In this document: one piece after another, positions 27,737 to 35,001 of the stretch
Numbering within the stretch: position 1 is the stretch's first letter
How the letters are laid out: every line of letters starts with the position of its first letter
Source of the DNA: Myxococcota bacterium
GTDB lineage: Bacteria; Myxococcota_A; UBA9160; UBA4427
Assembly (NCBI GenBank): GCA_030748735.1
Contig: JASMLK010000053.1
Span: 1-56,846 of the forward strand
DNA: 56,846 nucleotides
Direction: 5' to 3'
Position numbers and translations under genes: made by a program
Notes under the pieces: generated by a model
The model's input: the letters and a program-made list of their open reading frames with translations, nothing else
What the model was told of the DNA's origin: nothing
Databases searched by the model: none

Positions 27737-29119
27737 ATGAACCAGCCGCGCGTGCGGGCAAAACGGCTGCGATCGCGCGACGTCTCCTTCGCAGCGATCA
27801 CGATCCTCCTGGCCATCGCTTTCGGGGGATGTAACGACGGTCGCCGCGAAGCCGCGGACGAGACTGCGCCCGCCGGCATTTCGCAAGCACCGGGGACCCG
27901 CAACCTGGTTCTCGTTTCGCTCGACACGCTTCGCGCAGACCACCTGGGCCTCTACGGTTATGCGCGCGCAACCACGCCCAACCTCGACCGCTTTGCCGAA
28001 GGGGCGGCGGTCTTCGAGGGCGCGCGCTCGAACGCAAGTTCGACGCGTCCGTCCCATCAGGCCCTGTTCCAATCGCGACCCGCTTCCCTCGCACAGCAAG
28101 GTGGGCAGGCGCTCGCCGAAGTGCTGGCCGAGCAGGGTTTTCGCACGGCCGCCTTCACCGGGGGCGGCAACATTTCCAGCCGGCTCGGCTTCGACCGGGG
28201 TTTCGAACGCTACGAAGAAAGTGACGGCGGACTCGCCGGGAGCATCCCGCGCGCCGCGACCTGGCTGCGCGAACACCGCGACGAGCGCTTCTTTCTATTC
28301 CTCCACACCTACGACATCCACCTCCCCTACGACCCGCCCGAACCCTACGCCTCGAAGTTCGCAGCCGACTACGAAGGACAGGTCCGGGGCAGCAACACGC
28401 GGCTTCTGCTGCGGGCGTCGCGCGGACTCGATTCCGGTGGCGCGTCGTCGGTGGGCTTCACGGCGGCCGACAAGGACCGCGTCGTTTCGCTCTACGACGG
28501 CGGCATCCTCTACACCGACAACCAGTTGAACCACCTCTTCACCCTCTTTCGCGAACTCGACCTCGCGCGCGACACCCTGGTCGTCTTCTTTTCCGATCAC
28601 GGCGAAGAGTTCTGGGAACACGGTTCGGTGATCCATTCCCACGCGCTCTATCGCGAACTGCTCCACGTCCCGCTGATCATCGCAGGGCCGGACCTCCCGG
28701 CTGCGCGCGTTGCGGAAACCGTTTCGTTGATGGACCTCTCTCCGACCCTGCTCGAGTGGCTCGCCGTCCCTGCCCCCCCTTCGTTCGAAGGCACGAGCTT
28801 CGCGGGCTGGCTGCGCGGCGACGCACGCGAGCATCGCGCGTTCATCGCCGAGCAGCGCAAGTTGAAGAGCTGGATCCAACATCCGTGGAAGCTGATCCTG
28901 AACGAAGCCCCTACTCCACCCGAACTCTATGACGTGGCCACGGATCCCCTCGAACAGTCGAACGTCGCGGCCGCGAACCCCGACGTCGTCGCACGGCTCA
29001 CGGCTCGACTCGAAGCGCGAATCGCGGGCCATCTCGACGCCGAGGTGCTCGAAATCGAACCCGGCATCGACGACCCCGAACACCTCGAACGCCTGCGTGC
29101 ACTCGGATACATCGAATGA
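27737..29119 (+). CDS. Sulfatase-fold lipoprotein 1
   Basis: A 460-aa alkaline-phosphatase-superfamily protein. The N-terminal signal has a lipobox-like end, FGGC (Cys32), so it is probably membrane-anchored. The metal-binding start is LVLVSLDTLRADHLGLYGY. The expected nucleophile region reads STRPSHQALF, so the C/S-x-P-S-R formylglycine motif is absent and Thr103 sits at the nucleophile position. Second-site metal ligands appear in FFSDHGEEFWEHG. The C-terminus has the frequent ending LRALGYIE. The substrate is unknown: either sulfate or phosphate ester hydrolysis or a transferase. The next sulfatase gene overlaps by ATGA. Confidence 0.85.
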   Translation: MNQPRVRAKRLRSRDVSFAAITILLAIAFGGCNDGRREAADETAPAGISQAPGTRNLVLVSLDTLRADHLGLYGYARATTPNLDRFAEGAAVFEGARSNASSTRPSHQALFQSRPASLAQQGGQALAEVLAEQGFRTAAFTGGGNISSRLGFDRGFERYEESDGGLAGSIPRAATWLREHRDERFFLFLHTYDIHLPYDPPEPYASKFAADYEGQVRGSNTRLLLRASRGLDSGGASSVGFTAADKDRVVSLYDGGILYTDNQLNHLFTLFRELDLARDTLVVFFSDHGEEFWEHGSVIHSHALYRELLHVPLIIAGPDLPAARVAETVSLMDLSPTLLEWLAVPAPPSFEGTSFAGWLRGDAREHRAFIAEQRKLKSWIQHPWKLILNEAPTPPELYDVATDPLEQSNVAAANPDVVARLTARLEARIAGHLDAEVLEIEPGIDDPEHLERLRALGYIE

Positions 29120-30483
29120 ACAAGTCGCATATTGCATTCGCCCTGGTCGCGTGGACGCTGTTGCTCGTGGCTTGCAGCGACGACGCGCCCGTCACGCGAA
29201 CGCGCGTCGTGCTCATCACCCTCGACACCCTGCGCTACGACCGCTTCGCTCCCGGCGACCGCAGGCCCAGCGCGATGCCGCTCACCTGGGCCCATGCAGA
29301 GCGCGGCCTGGTGTTCGACCGCTTCTACACCGTTTCGGGAGTGACCCAGCCCGCCCACGCAACCCTCTTTTCGGGTCGCGCGTTCTGGGAGCACGGCATC
29401 ACGCGCAACGGTGTCGTCTTGCCGGAAGACCTGCCGAACATCACCGAACGCATGCAGCAAGCGGGCTTCGAAACGCACGGCGTCGTGGCCTCCTTTCCCC
29501 TCACCCGACGCTTTGGCTACGACCGCGGCTTCGATCACTTCACCGAGGACTTCAGCCATAACTTGAGCAGAGGCAAGGCGCTCTGGGAGGGACACTGGAA
29601 GATCGAAGAAGGGGCGTTCTTCGCGATGGCTGATGCCATCACCGAGCACGCGAACGGAGCGATCGACAACGCAACCTCCGGTCGCCAGTTCTTCTGGTTC
29701 CACTACTTCGACCCCCATGCTCCTTACGGTGCGTCGAGCGGAGGAGAGGTCGTTCGCAAGCGCGACATCCTGAAGGCCATGCCCGAAGGCGAAGCTGCGG
29801 TCGAAGCGCAACTGGCGCGAGCCCGGGCGCGGTACGACGCGGACGTCGCCACCCTCGACCGTGCACTCGATCGCTTGCTGATTCGCCTGCAAGAAGACCA
29901 GGACCGCTACCAGACCCACATCGTCCTCGTCGCCGACCACGGCGAGAGTCTCGGCGAAGGGCATTCGGTGGGGCACGGTGCTCGTCTACACGAAGCGGAA
30001 TTGCGCGTTCCCGCCTTCGTCCTTTCTCCGCGCGTCGAACCGGGTCGAACCAACGCACTCGCGAGCATGCTCGATCTCGCACCCACGATCCTTTCCCTCG
30101 CTGGTGTCGAAACCGAGGGCGCAGACCCGACTTCGGAACCGAACGACGGGCGTGACCTCACTCGCCAGGGTCCCACACCGACGGTCGCATACGCGGTGCG
30201 TAGAACCTCGCGCGAGAAGGGCCAGAGCGAACGACGACTCGACGGTTCGAAGGTGCCGTTCGATGGTTATCAGTTCGCCGCGATCGAACCCAGCGGCGCC
30301 ATCTACATCGGATCGGCCGAAGGCTTTCTCGCTGGCGAAACCGAAGTACCCGAAGCGACACACGGGCAGGCCTGGCTCGACGCGTTCGATCGCTTCGAGA
30401 ATGCCCTGCGCGGCTTCGAGCAAACGGGACCGCTGTCGCCCGAAGTTCGTCGCGGTCTCGAAGCGCTCGGTTACGTGGAATAG
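29116..30483 (+). CDS. Sulfatase-fold lipoprotein 2
   Basis: A 455-aa paralogue of the upstream gene. Its signal peptide ends in a good lipobox, LLVAC (Cys20). The metal-binding start is VVLITLDTLRYDRF. The nucleophile region VTQPAHATLFSG has Thr77 in the active-site position rather than Cys or Ser. Metal/His ligands lie in LVADHGESLGEGHSVGHG, and the typical sulfatase terminus is LEALGYVE. The ATG overlaps the upstream stop (ATGA). The pair may act sequentially on one envelope or environmental substrate. No anaerobic or aerobic formylglycine-generating enzyme gene is nearby, which fits the missing Cys/Ser motif. Confidence 0.85.
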   Translation: MNKSHIAFALVAWTLLLVACSDDAPVTRTRVVLITLDTLRYDRFAPGDRRPSAMPLTWAHAERGLVFDRFYTVSGVTQPAHATLFSGRAFWEHGITRNGVVLPEDLPNITERMQQAGFETHGVVASFPLTRRFGYDRGFDHFTEDFSHNLSRGKALWEGHWKIEEGAFFAMADAITEHANGAIDNATSGRQFFWFHYFDPHAPYGASSGGEVVRKRDILKAMPEGEAAVEAQLARARARYDADVATLDRALDRLLIRLQEDQDRYQTHIVLVADHGESLGEGHSVGHGARLHEAELRVPAFVLSPRVEPGRTNALASMLDLAPTILSLAGVETEGADPTSEPNDGRDLTRQGPTPTVAYAVRRTSREKGQSERRLDGSKVPFDGYQFAAIEPSGAIYIGSAEGFLAGETEVPEATHGQAWLDAFDRFENALRGFEQTGPLSPEVRRGLEALGYVE

Positions 30484-30625
30484 CCTCGCCGATAGGCAGC
30501 GAGAGTGCGCCGCGAACCACTGCTTTCGAACGAAGCACTTTGCTCGTGAGCTATGCTGGCCGCCCCCGAGACCGGGCCCTCGTTGATCAGCGGGGCTTTG
30601 CGTTGACCCCGGCTCGTACCCTGGG

Positions 30626-32581
30626 GTGTCCATCGTGGGCGATCCGAACCACGCTCCTTCGACAAGTCCGCCCGCGCCCGCGCGCGGGCGTTCGTCGACG
30701 TTCGCGTTGCTCCGCCGCATGCTCGGCTTCGCGAAACCCCACCTCGCCGTCATCGCGCTCAGCATGCTGCTGATCCTGGTGTACTCGGGCGGGCGCTATG
30801 CGCGCGCCTACCTGATGAAGCCATTGCTCGACGACGTATTGGTGCCCGCCTACTCGGAGATCGTCGAAGGCAACCCGGTCTTGATCTCGCCGGGCGACTT
30901 CACCGCACCAATCTCCCTGGCGACAACCGGCGAACGACCACCGGGCGAAGTCAGCCGGCCGCCCGCCGAAGCGGAAGCCTCGAGAGCGCAAGCGATCACC
31001 GACAGCCTTCGTTTCATTCTGCTTGCTGCACTCGGGCTCGCGGTCCTCATGCCGGGGGTGTTGTACGCGCGCCTCTACCTCCTCGCGCGCGCACTCGGAC
31101 GCGTTTCGATCGACATCAAGAACCGCCTGGCCGCCAAGTTGCTTCGCGTCCCACTCGACTTCCATCGAGGGCGCCACAGTGGCGAGACCCTGAACCGCGC
31201 GTTGAGCGACGCGCAGTCGAGCGAAAACGCATTGAAGCTGGTGTTCGGCGACTTCCTGCAGGCGGGTGCGATGGTGCTCGCCGGCGGCATCACCCTCTTC
31301 GTCATCTCCTGGCAATTGACGCTGGTGGCGCTCGTCACCGCACCCGTCGTGGTGGGCACCGTGGCGTGGTTCGCGCGGAAGATCCGCAAGAGCGCGCGTC
31401 GGCGTCAGGAGCAACTCGGCGAAGTCACCCAGCGTCTGGTCGACATCCTTTCGGGCATCAAGGTCATCAAGGCGTTCGCGGGTGAAGCCCTCGAAGAACG
31501 CGCCTTTCGCAGGGAATCGGAGCGCCTGTTCCGACGGGACATGAAGGTGGTGCGCAACCGCGTCGCTTCGCGCAGCCTGGTCGAGTTTCTCACCGGTGCG
31601 ACCGCGACCATCATGCTGGGGCTCGGGGCCTGGCTCGTGGTACGCGGCATGTGGGGCATCACGCCGGGCACGGTGACCGCCTTCGCAACCGCCCTCGCGA
31701 CGACCTATCGCCCCGTGAAGACCTTGTCGCGAGGTTGGGCCAAGCTCAGCGAAGCCCTCGCCTCGGCGGAGCGCTTCTTCGAAGTGCTCGACATGGAAGC
31801 CGAAGTCCCCGATCGCGCCGATGCCGTCGCGATCAGCGGCGTCGAAGCCGGCATCGCGTTTCGCAACACGAGCCTGCGGTACGACGAACTCTACGCGGTC
31901 GATCACGTGAACCTCGACGTGCCGGCGGGCGAAGTCGTCGCCATCGTCGGACGCAGTGGTGCGGGCAAGACCAGCCTGGTCGACCTGCTGCTGCGCTTTC
32001 ACGATCCGACCGAGGGCGCCATCGAGATCGACGGTCGCGACCTGCGAGACATCACCCGCGACTCGCTACTCGCCCAGATCGCCATCGTGAGCCAGGAGCC
32101 CTTCCTCTTCGACACTTCGATCGCGGAAAACATCCGCTACGGCCGGCCGAAGGCCAGCGACGACGAGGTGCGCGAAGCGGCCCGGATCGCGCGCGTGGAC
32201 GAGTTCGTCTCGCAGCTACCGGACGGTTACGAAACCGAAGTGGGCGAATTCGGGCTGCGTCTTTCGGGCGGCCAACGTCAGCGCATCACGATCGCGCGCG
32301 CGTTGCTCAAGGACCCGGCGATCCTGGTCTTCGACGAAGCGACCAGTGCCCTCGACACGAAGACCGAGCAGACCCTGCAAGACGCCATCGATGCCCTGCG
32401 CGGGAGTCGCACGCTCTTCCTCGTCGCCCACCGGCTTTCGACGATTCGCCGCGCCGATCGCATCGTAGTGATGGACCGCGGGCGTATCGTCGACCAGGGC
32501 ACGCACGACGAGCTGATGGGCCGGCCGGGGCTCTACCGCGACCTCGCCAATACGTCCGCAGACGAGTCGATCGACGTCTGA
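30626..32581 (+). CDS. MsbA-like lipid/polysaccharide ABC exporter (homodimeric type)
   Basis: A 651-aa full half-transporter. Six transmembrane helices lie in residues 38-360. A charged, proline-rich extracytoplasmic loop of about 60 residues follows TM1 and is longer than in E. coli MsbA. The ATPase domain has Walker A IVGRSGAGKTSLVDLLL, the canonical LSGGQRQRITIARAL, Walker B LVFDEATSALD and switch His in VAHRLSTI. All hydrolytic residues are present, unlike the heterodimer at 17309-21042. The start is GTG at 30626. It lies before the selenoprotein and the polysaccharide cluster, so lipid A or glycolipid flipping is plausible but unproven. Confidence 0.9.
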   Translation: MSIVGDPNHAPSTSPPAPARGRSSTFALLRRMLGFAKPHLAVIALSMLLILVYSGGRYARAYLMKPLLDDVLVPAYSEIVEGNPVLISPGDFTAPISLATTGERPPGEVSRPPAEAEASRAQAITDSLRFILLAALGLAVLMPGVLYARLYLLARALGRVSIDIKNRLAAKLLRVPLDFHRGRHSGETLNRALSDAQSSENALKLVFGDFLQAGAMVLAGGITLFVISWQLTLVALVTAPVVVGTVAWFARKIRKSARRRQEQLGEVTQRLVDILSGIKVIKAFAGEALEERAFRRESERLFRRDMKVVRNRVASRSLVEFLTGATATIMLGLGAWLVVRGMWGITPGTVTAFATALATTYRPVKTLSRGWAKLSEALASAERFFEVLDMEAEVPDRADAVAISGVEAGIAFRNTSLRYDELYAVDHVNLDVPAGEVVAIVGRSGAGKTSLVDLLLRFHDPTEGAIEIDGRDLRDITRDSLLAQIAIVSQEPFLFDTSIAENIRYGRPKASDDEVREAARIARVDEFVSQLPDGYETEVGEFGLRLSGGQRQRITIARALLKDPAILVFDEATSALDTKTEQTLQDAIDALRGSRTLFLVAHRLSTIRRADRIVVMDRGRIVDQGTHDELMGRPGLYRDLANTSADESIDV

Positions 32582-32614
32582 GAGCGGATCGAACCATCGA
32601 CGTACGAAACGAAA

Positions 32615-32648
32615 ACGTCCCGCAAACCATCGATGGTTCGCGGGACGT
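32615..32648. terminator. Palindromic bidirectional terminator
   Basis: Arms of 17 nt with a single mismatch are centred on CATCGATG (ACGTCCCGC...GCGGGACGT). On the minus strand the hairpin is followed by TTTTCGTTTCG, making a good intrinsic terminator for the selenoprotein gene. On the plus strand the tail CGTTCTTC is weaker but usable for the ABC exporter. It lies between the two convergent genes. Confidence 0.7.
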
Positions 32649-32717
32649 CGTTCTTCAACGGGCTGTTGACTGGTCGCGATCCACGCCAGCGGCCTGAGGC
32701 GCCAGCACCTGATCTGC

Positions 32718-33059
32718 TTAGAGCAAGATGCCCGAATAGGTCTCGTCGTTGAAGCCGACGAGCACGGTCTTGCCCGCGCGCAAGGTGGGTGCACGCAGGT
32801 TGCCCGTTGGCCCCAACATGGCTTCGACGGCTTCCTTCGAAGCGGTGTCAGCGCCCTTCCATTCGCTCACCTTCTTGCCTTTGGCGACGATCAGCTTCGA
32901 CGCCTCCTTGGCGATCGCGGTGGCGTCCTTCTTGCCGAGCTTCTGGCTAGCCGAAACGGTTTCCTTCGGCTCGATCGAATTGGCGTCCAGGAACCTGGAC
33001 GCTCGGGTGCAGGACGTTCAGCCCTTGCGGTTGTAGTACCAGTCGACTCGTCTGGCCAT
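32718..33059 (-). CDS. ArsC/Spx-like thioredoxin-fold selenoprotein (in-frame UGA read as Sec)
   Basis: Reading from ATG at 33059 gives MARRVDWYYNRKG, then TGA at codon 14 (33020-33018), then TSCTRASRFLDANSIEP. It continues uninterrupted to TAA at 32718, for 113 aa. With TGA as selenocysteine the redox motif is U-T-S-C (UxxC), exactly where ArsC/Spx relatives have their first Cys. The distal half is family-like: LIVAKGKKV, then LGPTGNLRAPTLRAGKTVLV with the conserved cis-Pro before Thr, and VGFNDETY. A GGGGGA Shine-Dalgarno precedes the ATG. A SECIS-like hairpin follows the TGA. Conservation of the frame on both sides argues against a chance stop. Selenocysteine insertion genes (selA/B/C/D) are not in the window. 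Likely a cytosolic thiol/selenol oxidoreductase with unknown substrate. Confidence 0.88.
32983..33002 (-). promoter_or_regulatory. Bacterial SECIS-like stem-loop
   Basis: Minus strand: perfect 8-bp stem GCGTCCAG/CTGGACGC closed by a GTTC tetraloop. The loop starts 24 nt after the TGA codon, within the window where SelB-binding apical loops lie in bacterial selenoprotein mRNAs. The loop contains the expected G and U residues. It lies inside the coding sequence, as bacterial SECIS elements do. Confidence 0.75.
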
Positions 33060-33211
33060 GATGGTCCCCCGGATGTGAAGTCGGCGAAAAACGTACCGAG
33101 CCTGTTTTCCACCGTCGAGTCGCTTCGCCCTTTTCGATAGGATCGCGCCTCGCCGCGCACGCGGCCTGCCGACAAGCAGCACCCACACGACCCGCACGAA
33201 AGGAAACGCCC

Positions 33212-33565
33212 ATGTGGATCATGGTTGCGGCGATCTCCGGAGCCCTCGCCGTCATCGCGGGCGCGTTCGGTGCCCATGGACTGAAGGATCGCCTCGAGCC
33301 CGCACAGCTGGAATCCTGGACGACGGCCACCCAGTACCATCTCTTGCACAGCGTCGTGCTGCTCGCCCTGGCCCTGTTCGCCGCGTACAGCGGCCGTTCG
33401 ATTCGTCTGCCCGCCGGTCTCTTCACCGCTGGCATGCTCTTCTTTTCCGGTTCCATCTATATCCTGGTCCTCACCAAGCTTCGCTGGTTCGGACCCGTGA
33501 CACCGATTGGCGGCCTGCTCTTGATCCTCGGTTGGTTGAGCCTCGTGCGGCTCCCGGGTGACTGA
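33212..33565 (+). CDS. DUF423 family inner-membrane protein
   Basis: A 117-aa small membrane protein with four predicted transmembrane helices (residues 1-20, 43-60, 68-87, 94-113). The family signature is GAFGAHGLKDRL followed by a TATQYHLLHSVVLLAL segment, matching YgdD/YwdK-type DUF423 proteins of unknown function. An AAAGGAAA Shine-Dalgarno lies about 7 nt before the ATG. It is divergent from the selenoprotein gene, with 152 nt between starts. A plus-strand alternative frame of similar length starts at 33214, but it is Arg/Pro-rich and is a shadow. Confidence 0.88.
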   Translation: MWIMVAAISGALAVIAGAFGAHGLKDRLEPAQLESWTTATQYHLLHSVVLLALALFAAYSGRSIRLPAGLFTAGMLFFSGSIYILVLTKLRWFGPVTPIGGLLLILGWLSLVRLPGD

Positions 33566-33576
33566 ACCCGGCTTCG

Positions 33577-33748
33577 CCGGCCGCGCTATTCGCCGAGAAG
33601 GGTGCGGCGGTGGTCTGCGTCGACCTCGACGCTGCGGGTCTCGCCGAAACGGTGAAGTCGATCGAAGACGCGGGCGGACGAGGAGACGATCGCGGTAGAT
33701 GGCGGCCTTTCGAGCAGCCATCCCTTCGTGCCCGGTCGCATGGCGTAG
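33577..33748 (+). pseudogene. Internally deleted short-chain dehydrogenase remnant
   Basis: One frame (from 33577) encodes the second helix and strand of an SDR Rossmann fold: ALFAEKGAAVVCVDLDAAG, then a helix ending SIEDAGGR. Near 33683 the reading frame shifts by +1 and immediately gives ETIAVDGGLSSSHPFVPGRM and a TAG stop at 33746. This is a typical SDR C-terminus. The TGxxxGIG cofactor loop and the whole catalytic YxxxK middle (about 170 residues) are missing. It therefore looks like a gene destroyed by one large internal deletion with loss of frame, plus loss of the start. Confidence 0.75.
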
Positions 33749-33863
33749 AACGACCCGGCCACATCCCCAGTGTGCTACCTACACGTGAGCTTGCGAATCT
33801 CGAGTCCCCGGCTCGAGCCCCTGGCTCCAAGAATCACTGCAGCCCAGGACTGGAGCGTATCGG

Positions 33864-34931
33864 GTGACCAAGGCGAAGCAGATTCCGAAAGAGCCAGACG
33901 CCAAAGCCAGCGAGCGGCCACAATACAGTGTCGGCATCGTCAACTACCGCACCTACGACGACGTGCGGCGCTGCATCGAAAGCGTGAAGCGGCAGAGCCA
34001 TCGGCCCGTACGTATCGTCGTGATCGACGCAGACGGTGAGGCCGTCGAACGCGGGCGCCTGCACGACGCCTTTCCGGAAGTCGAAATCGAGGCGCGGCCC
34101 AATCTCGGGTTTGCCGCTGGCGCGAACCGGGCCCTCGCCCGCCTTCATGCACAAGGCCCGCAACCCGCTTTCACCCTGCTGTTGAATCCAGACGTCCAAC
34201 TCGCCAACGACTACGCCGAGCGCATGCTCGAACGTCTGTGCGCGCTGCCCACCGTGGGCCTCGCATCCGGCAAGCTGCTGCGTCCGGGCGAAGCCGTCGT
34301 GGACAGCGCGGGGATCATCCTCCCGCCGAATCGCCGGCCGCGAGACCGTGGCAGCGGAGAAGCCGACTTCGGGCAGTACAACCGCGACGCGCGCGTCTTC
34401 GCAGCGAGCGGGGCAGTCTTGATGCTGCGCACCGAGGCGCTGCGCGACCTCGAAGTCGACGGCGAGATCTTCGACGAAGACTTCTTCATGTACCACGAAG
34501 ACACCGACCTTTCGTGGCGCGCGCGCAAACTCGGCTGGCAGGCGGCCTACATCCACACCGCCTGCGCGATTCACAACCGGCGTTGGCGACCGAGCCACCG
34601 TTTTTCGATCGCACCCCACGTGCGGCGGCATTCGTTCAAGAACCACTACCTGCAGATCATCAAGAACGACGACTGGCGCGACTTCGCTCGCGACCTGCCG
34701 GTGATTCTGGCCTGGGAAATCGTGCGACTCGGTTACGCGCTCGTGCGTGACCGTGCGATGCTGCCCGCCTATCTCGAGGTCGCGCGACTGGTGCCGCGCG
34801 CGTTGCGCAAGCGGGCCATCATTCATGAACGTGCGCGCGAACTGGCGCGTGAACCGGCGCGGAGCGAACAGCAGGACCGGCGCCAACAACTCGTTTCACC
34901 GATCACCCGGGCCTGGTCGCAGCGGAGCTGA
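33864..34931 (+). CDS. Family 2 glycosyltransferase, rhamnosyltransferase-like
   Basis: A 355-aa GT-A enzyme. A strand-loop start, YSVGIVNYRTYDDVRRCIES, is followed by a nucleotide-sugar motif and LGFAAGANRAL. FTLLLNPDVQL supplies the DxD-like site, and EDFFMYHEDTDLSWRARKLG is the ED acceptor/base motif typical of WbbL-type rhamnosyltransferases. A basic C-terminal tail may contact the membrane. The GTG start is preceded by TGGAG. It is the first gene of the polysaccharide island on the plus strand, 115 nt after the SDR remnant. Confidence 0.88.
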   Translation: MTKAKQIPKEPDAKASERPQYSVGIVNYRTYDDVRRCIESVKRQSHRPVRIVVIDADGEAVERGRLHDAFPEVEIEARPNLGFAAGANRALARLHAQGPQPAFTLLLNPDVQLANDYAERMLERLCALPTVGLASGKLLRPGEAVVDSAGIILPPNRRPRDRGSGEADFGQYNRDARVFAASGAVLMLRTEALRDLEVDGEIFDEDFFMYHEDTDLSWRARKLGWQAAYIHTACAIHNRRWRPSHRFSIAPHVRRHSFKNHYLQIIKNDDWRDFARDLPVILAWEIVRLGYALVRDRAMLPAYLEVARLVPRALRKRAIIHERARELAREPARSEQQDRRQQLVSPITRAWSQRS

Positions 34932-35001
34932 CCCGACAACGCGTTCGACGACGACTTCAGCGCGGCACGATTTTCTCTCCGCTCCCCCCACTCTTCCTCT
35001 C

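Noticed and set aside
33214..33561. Alternative frame of similar length to DUF423.
   Set aside because: Its product is Arg/Pro-rich with no hydrophobic pattern; the DUF423 frame has a Shine-Dalgarno and family motifs.
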